Assembly (NCBI GenBank): GCA_031275085.1
Contig: JAISPG010000027.1
Span: forward strand, 1 to 64,000
Length of the DNA stretch: 64,000 bases
Direction: 5' to 3'
Source of the DNA: Bacteroidales bacterium
GTDB taxonomy: Bacteria; Bacteroidota; Bacteroidia; Bacteroidales; ML635J-15
Position numbers and translations under genes: made by a program. Below are positions 19,682 to 29,141 of this stretch, in pieces (within the stretch, counting starts at the first letter, position 1; each line of letters starts with the position of its first letter). Under the pieces are notes generated by a model, which saw nothing but the letters and a program-made list of their open reading frames with translations, was not told the origin of the DNA and made no database searches.

Positions 19682-21703
19682 TTATTTAGAAACTATAAAG
19701 AACTCCGTTCTCCTGTTCTTTGCCCTACCACTTTCGGTATCATTTGAAGCAACAGGAATATTAGGACCATAACCTTTATAACTTAATCGGGCTACATTAA
19801 TTCCGTTATTTATCAAATAATTATAGACAGCTTTAGCCCTGTTATCCGATAAAATCATATTAGTCTGTAAACTCCCGGTATTATCGGTATGTCCTCTTAT
19901 TTCAATACTAATATTCGGATTTTCATTTAAGAATTCAATAAAACTGTTAAGAACACTATAACTTTTTTTATCAATCTCATAAGACGCTGTTGCAAAATAA
20001 ATATCATTAAGTTCTACAGTTTTTCCTTCCTCTATAGGCTTTACCTCAAAATCGACAACCTGTGTGGTTTCAAAAATTTCCTCTTCGGGTTCGATCAATG
20101 ATGATGTAAAATTATAACCTTCTTTTTTAACCACCATCAAATAACCTTCGTCTTCATCTTTTGACGTTACCGCAACTGCATAATTTCCGGTTTCGGCATC
20201 AACCATACCTTCCGAAATTTCAGAAGTAGTGACATTCCTGACTTCCAGTTTTGCTTCGGTAATAGCCCTTCCCTCATCATCAATTAATTGACCTTTTACC
20301 AGAAATACTCTTTCAGGACGGGCTTCCTTATAAAGATCGATCGCATAAATATCCCATCCTCCCTTACCTTTCAGCTTGTTAGAAGCAAAATAAGCTCTGG
20401 TTCCCTGAGTATTAACCACAAAACCTATATCATCATTTACCGTGTTTATCGGATATCCTATATTTACTGGTTTTACCCATTCCCCATCTCTGAACCTCGA
20501 ATAAAAAATATCATATCCCCCTACTCCTACATGACCATCAGAAGAAAAATAAAGAGTCTGGCTATCGGAATGTATAAACGGAGATTTTTCATTTCCCGAC
20601 GTATTTATTGACGGTCCCATATTTTTAGCCTTAGACCAGCTTCCATCCGCATTTTTTACAGAATAATAAATATCTGAAGTCGGATTATTAGGATCAAATC
20701 CTATATTTTCAGGTCTGATACTTGCAAAATACAGGATCTTTCCATCAGCAGAAATAGATGGCTGGCTTTCCCATGTCATTACCCCGTTTATATTCGGTCC
20801 CATATTTTTAAGTTCCGTCCACCTGTTATTTTTTCTTTCGGAATAATATATATCGCAATTAGTATAACTTCTGTCAATAGATTCACAAATTGTCATAAAT
20901 AATGTGTTATTGTCAATCGTTATGGTTGCGGCTCCCTGATTTCGTCCCGTATTAAACGGATAAGGCATTGGCTCTATATTTGAAAATATCAGCCCCGAAC
21001 CATCAGCAGGCTCCCCAATTGTAAATTCTTCAACAAATTTTCCGCGATATGAAGTAGATGCATCATTCTTAAGATATGAACGCGTAAATAAAGCTAAAGT
21101 TCCGTCGGGAGACATTAAAGGTAAGTATTCATCATCTTCGGTTGATAATCCCTCTACAACTATAGGATTAAAAGGAACCTCATTTTTCAGCAATTCAAGA
21201 TATTCATTTATATATTTTATTGTTTGTTCGGCTTCAGTATAGTATACCGATGCTTCACTCCCATTCTTAATAAAAACATTCAGGTTTTTTAGGGATTTAT
21301 CATAGTCTTTTCTCAGGAAATAAATATTTCCCAAAAGATAACTTAGTTCGTAATCCTGAAAACCCGGGCATATTTCAACTATTTTTTCCAGTACAAAAAT
21401 ATATCTTGAAAAATATGTTTCCTGATCCTTTGGAACATAAGAATTCTCATATCTTATATAATGAATCTCAGCAAGTGCTGCCCAAGCTTCTGCAAATTCA
21501 GGTTCCGCTGATACTATTGAAGACAAAATCTTCTCTGCTTCATCATATTTTCTGGTAAGTATGGAATTTATAGCTTTTTCATAATTTTGAATTATTTTAA
21601 TATCTTCAATATCATTACAATAACCTTTCTCATCCTGTGATAAACATGTAAAAAAATTAAAGAAAATAAAAACAAATAATATAGATAAAATTTTACTATG
21701 CAT
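19682..21703 (-). CDS. PorE-like TPR / PD40 propeller / CRD / OmpA-C protein (probable T9SS component)
   Basis: 673 aa. Signal peptide (MHSKILSILFVFIFFNFFTC; no perfect lipobox), TPR-like N-terminus (EKAINSILTRKYDEAEKILS, AWAALAEIHY), a WD40/PD40 beta-propeller with repeats such as SADGKILYFAS and SDSQTLYFSSDGHVGVGGYDI, a carboxypeptidase-regulatory domain (VKGQLIDDEGRAITEAKLEV) and a C-terminal OmpA peptidoglycan-binding domain (IEIRGHTDNTG, LSDNRAKAVYNYL, GRAKNRRTEF). This order and length match PorE, which anchors the T9SS ring to peptidoglycan. Other Bacteroidota OmpA/PD40 proteins share the architecture, so orthology is likely but unproven. Two T9SS cargo proteins and a PorD-like protein occur in this window. 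Confidence 0.7.
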   Translation of the reverse strand: MHSKILSILFVFIFFNFFTCLSQDEKGYCNDIEDIKIIQNYEKAINSILTRKYDEAEKILSSIVSAEPEFAEAWAALAEIHYIRYENSYVPKDQETYFSRYIFVLEKIVEICPGFQDYELSYLLGNIYFLRKDYDKSLKNLNVFIKNGSEASVYYTEAEQTIKYINEYLELLKNEVPFNPIVVEGLSTEDDEYLPLMSPDGTLALFTRSYLKNDASTSYRGKFVEEFTIGEPADGSGLIFSNIEPMPYPFNTGRNQGAATITIDNNTLFMTICESIDRSYTNCDIYYSERKNNRWTELKNMGPNINGVMTWESQPSISADGKILYFASIRPENIGFDPNNPTSDIYYSVKNADGSWSKAKNMGPSINTSGNEKSPFIHSDSQTLYFSSDGHVGVGGYDIFYSRFRDGEWVKPVNIGYPINTVNDDIGFVVNTQGTRAYFASNKLKGKGGWDIYAIDLYKEARPERVFLVKGQLIDDEGRAITEAKLEVRNVTTSEISEGMVDAETGNYAVAVTSKDEDEGYLMVVKKEGYNFTSSLIEPEEEIFETTQVVDFEVKPIEEGKTVELNDIYFATASYEIDKKSYSVLNSFIEFLNENPNISIEIRGHTDNTGSLQTNMILSDNRAKAVYNYLINNGINVARLSYKGYGPNIPVASNDTESGRAKNRRTEFFIVSK

Positions 21704-21870
21704 TTTAAATTCAAATATATCTTAAATTATTTACATAACGGAAATTTTATTTGTTAAATTATCTTAAAACAACTTTAATAAATTTACTTAGTATATAACA
21801 ATAAAATAAATTATCTATTCCTTCGTTTTTATATTAAAAATCCCTTAATTTGTGCAAATTTTCGAGAGTA

Positions 21871-22485
21871 ATGCCAAAGTCTAACCGTAATATTTTCAAT
21901 TCATTTAAAACCTATCAAAGATATTATAGGTTCACAGGTTTATATTCCTTTATCCTGTCAAATATTGTTAAAATATTGATAACAATATTAATAATTGCGG
22001 TATTGGCAATACTGATAAATTCATATGTAATAAAAGTAAGTGAAATACCGGCATTCTTAATAAAAAACTTCCCATTACCCGCTATTTTGATATTTTTTCT
22101 CCTATCGGAAAGTTTCCTGGGAGTGATACCCCCGGATATTTTTATTCTCTGGGTAAGTGAAATGAAATTTCCATATTTAATGGTTGGACTTTTAGGTTTT
22201 ATATCATATGTAGGCGGATTTAATGCTTATTTTATTGGCAGTTTAATAGGTAAAATACCAAAAATAAAAAATAAAGTCGAAAAAATATATGCAAATCATA
22301 TCGACAAAATAAATAAATGGGGAAGTATTTTCATTGTTATTTCCGCATTGCTGCCAATACCTTATGCAATAGTTTGCAGCCTTGTAGGAATGATGAAATA
22401 TCCATTTTATAAACTCACTTATCTGGGTTTTTTCAGAATTGCAAGGTTTTATTTGTATGCGTGGGCAATTTTTATTATATTTTGA
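21871..22485 (+). CDS. YqaA-like VTT (SNARE-associated/DedA-type) membrane protein
   Basis: About 204 aa from the ATG at 21871. Several membrane segments are evident: ILITILIIAVLAILINSYV, LPAILIFFLLSESFLGVIPP, YLMVGLLGFISYVGGFNAYF and a C-terminal pair. The ESFLGVIPPDIFILW motif and the later SALLPIPYAIVCSLVGMM correspond to the paired re-entrant loops of the VTT/DedA superfamily, in particular the YqaA branch. Family members are linked to lipid or membrane homeostasis; the function here is inferred only. Confidence 0.75.
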   Translation: MPKSNRNIFNSFKTYQRYYRFTGLYSFILSNIVKILITILIIAVLAILINSYVIKVSEIPAFLIKNFPLPAILIFFLLSESFLGVIPPDIFILWVSEMKFPYLMVGLLGFISYVGGFNAYFIGSLIGKIPKIKNKVEKIYANHIDKINKWGSIFIVISALLPIPYAIVCSLVGMMKYPFYKLTYLGFFRIARFYLYAWAIFIIF

Positions 22486-22507
22486 AATGAAAATACCCGG
22501 TTATTAA

Positions 22508-22640
22508 TTCCTGGCTTCGGCTTGGTTCGGCTACGCTCACCAACCGGCGCTCAGTAGCCACCGCTCACCAACCCGCCGCTACTCAGTAACCATACTTACC
22601 AACCACCACCCATTTCATTCCTAATTCCTAATTTTTAATT
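22508..22640. repeat. C-rich low-complexity repeat followed by AATTCCTAATT-type repeat
   Basis: Short imperfect repeats of CTCACCAACC and CTCAGTAGCC/CTCAGTAACC alternate through 22540-22610, beginning with GGCTTCGGCTTGGTTCGGC. The block is markedly G+C-rich compared with its flanks and cannot be coding in a sensible frame. It passes into ATTCCTAATTCCTAATTTTTAA, the same style of intergenic repeat as at 3740 and 62670. Confidence 0.7.
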
Positions 22641-22655
22641 CTTATCTCCTTAAAC

Positions 22656-23189
22656 CTATCCTTCTGGATGTAATTTATGATATACTAAAGCAATATGAGC
22701 CAGCAGGTTACTAAACGTTTGCATTGCTTCAATAGTTTCCACAGAAATTTCTTTTTTCTGAAGCCTTAATAATAATAAACCATATAATGCATTTATTGCT
22801 ATTTCTATTTCATTATCAGATCCTTGCCTGGAAATCTTTTTATATTCTTCGATATTCGGTTTTGCCCATCTGTATAGTTCCTGATGTTTATAATTGTTTT
22901 CATCAGAAAGTAATGCCAAATGAATTTTATTCAATTCGTCTGTCAAATTCCTTATTGTATCAATATCTCCCGACTTTTCAAGTTTTTCCGATTTCATAGA
23001 AAGAATAAAATCCGAATACCACTCTTTTATCTGATTTTCAGTTTTTGGATCAACCTGATATTTACTTATTATCAATCTGTCAATTTTATTAATGTCAAAA
23101 TTATTTGCACGGATTATATCCTGAACCTGTTTCAGATATATTATATATTCGACGACATTTTCCTTTTTCTTAATTTCAGCAACAATCAT
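22656..23189 (-). CDS. DUF4924 family protein
   Basis: 177 aa and probably full length. The N-terminus (IVAEIKKKENVVEYIIYLKQ), the central IKEWYSDFILSM and the C-terminal NALYGLLLLRLQKKEISVET match my recollection of the Bacteroidota-specific DUF4924 family. No signal peptide, so cytoplasmic. The start overlaps the stop of the upstream S4-domain gene by 4 bp (ATGA), so the pair is translationally coupled. Biochemical function unknown. Confidence 0.8.
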   Translation of the reverse strand: MIVAEIKKKENVVEYIIYLKQVQDIIRANNFDINKIDRLIISKYQVDPKTENQIKEWYSDFILSMKSEKLEKSGDIDTIRNLTDELNKIHLALLSDENNYKHQELYRWAKPNIEEYKKISRQGSDNEIEIAINALYGLLLLRLQKKEISVETIEAMQTFSNLLAHIALVYHKLHPEG

Positions 23190-23566
23190 AGTTCGTTTTC
23201 CCTAAATTTATCAATAGATCTTCTGTCTTTTTTTGTTGGCCTGCCGCTACCGGCATCGCGTCTCACAAAAACATTTTTCACCTGTTTCAACTTGTCCAGT
23301 TCTACCTCCGGAGTGACCTCCTGTATAGCATCTTTTGCCAATACTGCCGAAACTCTTTTATCTATTACATCCAAAACTACAAAAGATCTTATTATCGGAG
23401 GAAATTTTATATAAATTTTTTCGTTTTTCCTCACAATTCTGGAAGGTTTTACCTGAATATCGTTTATTATTACATGCCCTTTTTTACACTCTTCAGTAGC
23501 CAGATTTCTGGTTTTAAAAACCCTCACAGCCCACAAATATTTATCTATCCTTACATTTTCCGGCAT
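23186..23566 (-). CDS. S4-domain RNA-binding protein, Hsp15-like
   Basis: 126 aa. The S4 fold is seen at the N-terminus (VRIDKYLWAVRVFKTRNLATEE, then GHVIINDIQVKPSRIVRKNE), and the C-terminus is basic (GSGRPTKKDRRSIDKFREN) as in Hsp15/HslR. Hsp15 binds free 50S subunits carrying nascent chains and returns them to the translation pool; a similar cytoplasmic ribosome-rescue role is inferred. It is the first gene of a two-gene unit with DUF4924. Confidence 0.85.
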   Translation of the reverse strand: MPENVRIDKYLWAVRVFKTRNLATEECKKGHVIINDIQVKPSRIVRKNEKIYIKFPPIIRSFVVLDVIDKRVSAVLAKDAIQEVTPEVELDKLKQVKNVFVRRDAGSGRPTKKDRRSIDKFRENEL

Positions 23567-23622
23567 ATTGAAAAAATTAATTTTGAAAATAAAATTCTGT
23601 TTTATTAATTAAGAATATTTCT

Positions 23623-23636
23623 TATTTTGCAAAATA
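23623..23636. promoter_or_regulatory. Palindromic divergent -7 region
   Basis: TATTTTGCAAAATA is a perfect 14-bp palindrome, so both strands carry a TAnnTTG-like -7 element between the divergent S4/DUF4924 unit and the 807-aa secreted protein gene. Confidence 0.45.
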
Positions 23637-23675
23637 TTTTATGCAAAAATAATACTAACTAATTAATTTCTGTAA

Positions 23676-26099
23676 ATGAAAAACTTTTTTATTTTATTAT
23701 TTTCAGGAGTATTATTGTTTACAATTAACTCACATGCACAAAAAACATTTGAAAACGGAGGAATTTACAGTACCGATCCAATTAATCCGCAATCATATAA
23801 CAACAATCTGTTCCAGGAAATTTTATTTTTTAAAATAAATAATTACATGGATTCACTGGAACTTGACGGTTATGAAACAGATAAATTATTTGTTGAAGCC
23901 GCTAAATCTCATGCAGAGCTCATGGCAGAAACACAGGAGGCAAGTCTGGAAGGAAAAGGAAAACAAAAAACAGTAAGAGACAGGCTTATTGCAGCAGGAG
24001 GTTCCGGTATAGGAAGCGAACTTGTTGCGAGAATAAATATCAGACTCTCAAATGAATACATTACTTATGATAACCTGGCAGAACAAGTTTTATCAAGATG
24101 GGTAACCGGAAAGTTTTCAAAAGATCTTTTTGCCCAGAAATTTTTCCTTGGAGGGGCCTATGGTCAAATTGACGATTCCGGAAAAAAAATATTCGTATCA
24201 ATGTACACAGGCAATTACACTTCTTTTAAAAGTCCTGCAGATGCTTTCCTTAAACTTGATATTGTTCCTAACAATATCAAAGGCTTAAATCCGTATGATG
24301 AGAAAATATGCAAAAAAGCTATAACAAAAGGTCCTGTTATTACAGACTTGCAGGAAGGCCTGTATGTAAACGAAAATGGTGAGATCTTTTTCAGATATAA
24401 CGATCTTAAAAAATTTAAAAAATTAATTAGAGAAAATGAAGACGGACTTGCTGTTGACATAATACAAAAAGCCCAGTTTGACGATTGCCTTGAAAAAGAC
24501 TATAATATAGTCGACTATTCAAAAATCAATATAGGATATGCTACAAAACCGGTATATTCAAAAAATATATATGCCAACAATCTATCAGAAGGAGAAGGGA
24601 AACAAAAAAGAGTGACCCGGTTAGAAGTTAAACTCGGAGAAGTTCCTGCGACTTTACAAAATGCAAATGATTATGAGCTTAACCTCATGATCATAAAAAG
24701 TAAACACGTTTGTGCAAATGTTTCCAAATCATATGTTGATAATAAAATTTATGATTTTGTTCCAAAAATTACGCTTTTACCGGACACCGTAGAAATAGAA
24801 GGAGTGAATAAATATGTTCCGATGGCTACATCTTCGGAATTAAAATTCAGAATTAACTTTGAACAAGGCAAGTATGATTATAATCCTGAAGATATGATAC
24901 CGGTAATTGAAGCCCTTAATGAACCCGATTTTATTATCAATAAAATATTTATCGAAGCATACTCTTCACTCGAAGGGACTCAACAAGAAAATCAAAACCT
25001 TCAAAAGAAACGGGTACAAAGTATAATAAAAGCATTTGAAATAAATCAGAATGCCAGTATTGTCGATTCTGTAGTTACTTCAACAAACTTTAAAGACCTG
25101 AAAACAGATGTTAAAGGAACTCCTTTTGAAGAAATTGCCGAAATGGACATGAACAGTGCTATTTCCTATGTGAATTCCAGAGCAAAAGAAATGGAATACA
25201 TATTAAAGAACCACAGATATGCAGATGTTACAATGTGGGTAACATATAATTCAGAAGGAGATAAAGAACAAAACTATGTTGTTGATCAATTTAATAAAGC
25301 CGTTGCAGCAAAACAGCTCGACAAAGCTTTATCTATCCAGAAATATATAATGAAAAGAGTTGTTGAAGGAATTTACGGAGAAGAAACTGTCACCGAAATG
25401 CGTATACCTCAGGATAAAGATTATGTAGGATTGAATATGAATAAAATATGGTTAACACAATTTGTTTACATAGACCCTATAAATGAAGAGTATATGACAA
25501 AAATAGACGAACTTAACAAACTTGACAATACAAATATTTATGTAGAATATAACGATATTCTTTGTAAAATAGAACTTTCAAATTTGGAAAGCAGTGCTAT
25601 TCAGAACCAACTACAAAATAGAATTGACAGGCTATATAATACTCCTTTAAACGTAAATTCTGTAGATATTCTCAATATAGAACTTCAATATCAGATAATG
25701 AATATGTATAAAGATTCCCTGGGATATGCAGATCCGGCAGTTACAAGAAGCCTTGCCAAAATAAAAGAAATAATATATTTTGATGAAGTAAAATGGGATA
25801 ATTCATTAAAACTGGCAAACATATTTATTAATCATAATGATTACGAATTTGCTGTACAGCTTCTGGAACCCTGGATATATGATGAGAATGTACCTTTCGT
25901 ACTATTAACAACCTACGTAACCGTTTGTTCCAAAATAAACTACAAAGTACATTCCGGCAAATTCTATTATGCAATGGAAAAAATAAAAGAACATGATAAA
26001 TCTTATTTCTGCTCATTATTTAAAAATAATAAATTATCTGTCCAGACTTTTGTAAATCTAAAAGTTAAACAATTGTACTGTAATAATTGTCTGAAATAA
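23676..26099 (+). CDS. Secreted protein with CAP-like N-terminus and OmpA-like middle domain
   Basis: 807 aa. Signal peptide (MKNFFILLFSGVLLFTINSHAQ). Residues about 40-180 have the layout of a CAP/SCP domain (KLFVEAAKSHAELMAE, RDRLIAAGG, NLAEQVLSRWVTG, KKIFVSMYTG). Around residues 390-470 the segment INFEQGKYDYNPEDM followed by IEAYSSLEGTQQENQNLQKK resembles an OmpA-type domain with the usual strand and the arginine/lysine helix. The C-terminal 300 residues are helical and resemble tetratricopeptide-like repeats. Domain calls are by eye and only the signal peptide is certain. Periplasmic or outer-membrane association is expected. Confidence 0.65.
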   Translation: MKNFFILLFSGVLLFTINSHAQKTFENGGIYSTDPINPQSYNNNLFQEILFFKINNYMDSLELDGYETDKLFVEAAKSHAELMAETQEASLEGKGKQKTVRDRLIAAGGSGIGSELVARINIRLSNEYITYDNLAEQVLSRWVTGKFSKDLFAQKFFLGGAYGQIDDSGKKIFVSMYTGNYTSFKSPADAFLKLDIVPNNIKGLNPYDEKICKKAITKGPVITDLQEGLYVNENGEIFFRYNDLKKFKKLIRENEDGLAVDIIQKAQFDDCLEKDYNIVDYSKINIGYATKPVYSKNIYANNLSEGEGKQKRVTRLEVKLGEVPATLQNANDYELNLMIIKSKHVCANVSKSYVDNKIYDFVPKITLLPDTVEIEGVNKYVPMATSSELKFRINFEQGKYDYNPEDMIPVIEALNEPDFIINKIFIEAYSSLEGTQQENQNLQKKRVQSIIKAFEINQNASIVDSVVTSTNFKDLKTDVKGTPFEEIAEMDMNSAISYVNSRAKEMEYILKNHRYADVTMWVTYNSEGDKEQNYVVDQFNKAVAAKQLDKALSIQKYIMKRVVEGIYGEETVTEMRIPQDKDYVGLNMNKIWLTQFVYIDPINEEYMTKIDELNKLDNTNIYVEYNDILCKIELSNLESSAIQNQLQNRIDRLYNTPLNVNSVDILNIELQYQIMNMYKDSLGYADPAVTRSLAKIKEIIYFDEVKWDNSLKLANIFINHNDYEFAVQLLEPWIYDENVPFVLLTTYVTVCSKINYKVHSGKFYYAMEKIKEHDKSYFCSLFKNNKLSVQTFVNLKVKQLYCNNCLK

Positions 26100-26237
26100 A
26101 ATTAAAATAATCTTAATCTTTTGTTTATTAATCCTTAGCTTTCAAACAAAGTCACTGATAAAATTATATTCTAAAAACGCAGTTTTCTGCTTCTTTACGT
26201 GTCACTTAAATTATCATTAATACAAAATAATATTAAT

Positions 26238-26282
26238 TATTTTTTTATTAATAATTCTTCATTTCTCATTCTTCATTCTTCA
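26238..26282. repeat. ATTCTTCATTTCTCATT-type intergenic repeat
   Basis: Tandem variants of CATTCTT and ATTCTTCATT just upstream of the DUF1015 promoter. They belong to the same loosely conserved intergenic repeat style as those at 3740, 22620 and 62670. Confidence 0.55.
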
Positions 26283-26291
26283 TTAATTAAT

Positions 26292-26299
26292 TATATTTG
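26292..26299 (+). promoter_or_regulatory. -7 element of the DUF1015 gene
   Basis: TATATTTG fits the TAnnTTTG consensus, 35 nt upstream of the ATG at 26334. It lies inside a longer in-frame extension of the ORF, which supports the downstream start. Confidence 0.6.
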
Positions 26300-26333
26300 C
26301 CAAAAACAATGTTTAACCTTAAATTATTATAAA

Positions 26334-27584
26334 ATGGCTGTAGTAAAACCATTCAGAGGCTTACGCCCACCAAAGAATCTGGTAGAAAATGTTTCATGTC
26401 TGCCTTACGATGTCATGAACAGTGAAGAAGCTGCTCAAATGGCAAAAGGGAAAAAAGAATCATTATTGCATGTAACACGTGCAGAAATAGATTTACCTGC
26501 CGGCACCGACATACATAGCGAAGAAGTTTATGAAAAGGCTGTTGAAAATTTCAACAAAATGCAACAAAACGGCTGGCTTGTTGAAGACGAAGAAGCAAAA
26601 TTCTATATTTATGCTCAAACTATGGACGGACGTACCCAATACGGTATTGTTGGTTGTGCATGGTGTCAGGATTATTTCAACGGTATAATCAAAAAGCATG
26701 AATTAACAAGACCGGATAAAGAAGAAGACAGAATGATACTGACCCGTTATACAAACGCAAATATAGAACCTGTATTTTTCTCATATAAAGCAGTTCCTGA
26801 AATTGACGAAATTGTTGAAAAAATAGTAAAAAATCAGCAAGCTGATTATGATTTTGTTGCAGAAGACGGCTTTGGACACCATTTCTGGCCAATTCACGAT
26901 ACTGCAACAAATAAAAGGATAGAAGAATTATTTGCAACTAAAGTACCTTATACTTATGTTGCCGATGGACATCATCGTACTGCCGCTGCCAGCCGTATCG
27001 GACTCGAAAAAGCTGAACAAAATCCAAATCATACAGGAAAAGAAGAATATAACTATTTTATGGCTGTCCATTTTCCTGATAACCAATTAAAAATAATCGA
27101 CTATAACCGCACAGTTAAAGATCTTAACGGTTTGAGCAAAGAAGATTTCATGAACCGCCTGGTACAGAATTTTGTTGTTCAGGATATGGGAACAGAAATT
27201 TACAAACCGGCTTCTTTACATGAATTCAGCATGTATATAGACGGACATTGGTACAAATTAAATGCAAAACCGGGAACATATAACGATAACGATCCTTTGG
27301 AAATACTTGATGTTAATGTTTTATCAAAATATGTTCTTGACCAGGTTCTTGGAATTGAAGACCTGAGAACCAGTAAAAGAATTGATTTTATCGGCGGTAT
27401 AAGAGGACTGGGAGAATTGAAAAAACGTGTTGATTCAGGAGAAATGGTTGTTGCTTTTGCATTATACCCTGTTTCGATGGACCAATTGATCAATATTGCA
27501 GATTCAGGTAATATTATGCCACCAAAAACAACATGGTTCGAACCTAAATTACGTTCCGGACTGGCAATACACAAAATTGATTAA
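26334..27584 (+). CDS. DUF1015 family protein
   Basis: 416 aa from the ATG at 26334 (MAVVKPFRGLRPP). The first 45 residues of the longer ORF are rejected because they overlap the repeat and the promoter. The family hallmark YVADGHHRTAAASRIG is present mid-protein, with LTRPDKEEDR and the ending MPPKTTWFEPKLRSGLAIH. Length and motifs match DUF1015 proteins, which in many Bacteroidota sit beside serine biosynthesis genes; here they do not. Cytoplasmic. The function is not established to my knowledge. Confidence 0.88.
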   Translation: MAVVKPFRGLRPPKNLVENVSCLPYDVMNSEEAAQMAKGKKESLLHVTRAEIDLPAGTDIHSEEVYEKAVENFNKMQQNGWLVEDEEAKFYIYAQTMDGRTQYGIVGCAWCQDYFNGIIKKHELTRPDKEEDRMILTRYTNANIEPVFFSYKAVPEIDEIVEKIVKNQQADYDFVAEDGFGHHFWPIHDTATNKRIEELFATKVPYTYVADGHHRTAAASRIGLEKAEQNPNHTGKEEYNYFMAVHFPDNQLKIIDYNRTVKDLNGLSKEDFMNRLVQNFVVQDMGTEIYKPASLHEFSMYIDGHWYKLNAKPGTYNDNDPLEILDVNVLSKYVLDQVLGIEDLRTSKRIDFIGGIRGLGELKKRVDSGEMVVAFALYPVSMDQLINIADSGNIMPPKTTWFEPKLRSGLAIHKID

Positions 27585-27608
27585 GAAAATAAAAAATTGA
27601 TTTTATTT

Positions 27609-27643
27609 AAAAGCAATCTGCCTAGTGCCAGGTTGCTTTTTTA
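27609..27643 (+). terminator. Terminator of the DUF1015 gene
   Basis: AAAAGCAATCTG pairs with CAGGTTGCTTTT (one G-T pair) and is followed by a T-run. Confidence 0.75.
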
Positions 27644-27738
27644 TTTTACATAAATCACAATATTGAATACATTTTAAATACATAATAACTGCCATATTAT
27701 GCAAAAAACATTTTCTTGTTTTTCAAATTTATTTTTTT

Positions 27739-27746
27739 TAATTTTG
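27739..27746 (+). promoter_or_regulatory. -7 element of the T9SS cargo gene
   Basis: TAATTTTG fits TAnnTTTG, 41 nt upstream of the ATG at 27787. Confidence 0.5.
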
Positions 27747-27786
27747 TGTCAATATTATGATTTATTATTCATTAAAAAGCAGTGTT

Positions 27787-29028
27787 ATGAATTTATTTAC
27801 ATTTAAAAATTTTAAAGTATTATCTTTTTGTTTTTTGTTATTTTGTATAAGTTTCAATTTGAATGCTCAGATTGTATATACCGATTTAGATCCGGATGTA
27901 GTTATGGAAGTTCAAGCAAGTAGGGCAAGTGCATACCAAAATGACTATGAGTATTTTAGATTAGACATCAATGATGATGGAACAAATGATATGGAATTTT
28001 ATTTAAATATTGGAACTGAATATGAATATGATTATATAAGATTTACTTATAGTTTTGAGGTAAAAAAAATTGGTAATTTGAATCTTATTTTCTCAATAGA
28101 TAGATATAATTCAGGTACAATTATTGATCAATCAAGTTTCAGTCCTTACACTACTACGTATTATTTTTATGCTATTGGAGGAGGTGAATGGTGGACCAAT
28201 GATCCGGATTGGTATATTGCATTTAGATTTGAAAAAGATGGAAATTATCATTATGGTTGGATGCAAATTCAGTTGGATAATATGCCGGAAAATTCGGAAT
28301 TAATTAAAATTAACAGAAGCATAATAAAAGACTTTGCATATAATGCCACTCCCGGACAATATATAATTGTAGGTGATGCTAATCCTATTCCGAGCCCTAC
28401 CGAAGCCGTTGCTTCTGTTAGTATTTTAGATATTGATGACAATGGAGATGGTAGAGACCTGGAAGTAAGTTTTCCAAAAATCGAAGATGAAACAAGAATT
28501 TCAGAATATAGAATTATGGTTGTAAAGCTAGCTGATTCTTATAGTTTTGAACTTGAAAATGCGGATACTGTAACAAATTATTTTTCAGTATCGCCATCTG
28601 GAAGAAATAATTACATGAATATACTAACTGAGAATAGCAAAGATGTAAATGGGGAAAAAATTACAACAAATGTAAATTATAAAGTTTTCGTACTGTCCGT
28701 AGCAAATGGGACAAGTACAAATATAAATGCATTATCTCAACCTTCAAATGCGCTAAAATTAGTAGGTGGTGATTCATTTGTAAATGACTTGTTAAGCTCA
28801 AAATTAGAAGTATACCCTAACCCTACAAATAGTTCCATAAATATAAAATTTGAAGAAAGAATAGAAAACATTGAGTTGTATGACGTCACAGGAAAAATTA
28901 TTTTTACTGATAAAGTAAATGCGGATAATTACATTATTAATAATGTTTCTAACTTTCCTAGAGGAATATACAATTTACTTATACATACAGAAAAAGCTAA
29001 AGTTGCAAAACGTATTGTGGTTCAGTAA
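27787..29028 (+). CDS. Secreted protein with T9SS type A sorting domain
   Basis: 413 aa from the ATG at 27787, which gives a clean signal peptide (VLSFCFLLFCISFNLNAQ); the upstream ATG at 27757 adds a poor extension. The middle is beta-rich with Asp-rich turns (DLDPDV, DINDDGTND) and an Ig/FN3-like segment (SVSILDIDDNGDGRDLEVSF). The C-terminus is a Por secretion tail: LEVYPNPTNSSINIKFEE, YDVTGKIIF, FPRGIYNLLIHTE and AKRIVVQ. It would cross the inner membrane by Sec and be exported and anchored or released by T9SS. No catalytic motif is seen. Confidence 0.85.
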   Translation: MNLFTFKNFKVLSFCFLLFCISFNLNAQIVYTDLDPDVVMEVQASRASAYQNDYEYFRLDINDDGTNDMEFYLNIGTEYEYDYIRFTYSFEVKKIGNLNLIFSIDRYNSGTIIDQSSFSPYTTTYYFYAIGGGEWWTNDPDWYIAFRFEKDGNYHYGWMQIQLDNMPENSELIKINRSIIKDFAYNATPGQYIIVGDANPIPSPTEAVASVSILDIDDNGDGRDLEVSFPKIEDETRISEYRIMVVKLADSYSFELENADTVTNYFSVSPSGRNNYMNILTENSKDVNGEKITTNVNYKVFVLSVANGTSTNINALSQPSNALKLVGGDSFVNDLLSSKLEVYPNPTNSSINIKFEERIENIELYDVTGKIIFTDKVNADNYIINNVSNFPRGIYNLLIHTEKAKVAKRIVVQ

Positions 29029-29141
29029 TTATCTGATTTAGAGATCAGTTTTTATTTTAATAATAAGTAATTTAAACTTTTTTTTAACAGAATTGTTATA
29101 AAACTTATTATGCTTTTGTAAAATAATTAAATCTATAGAAT

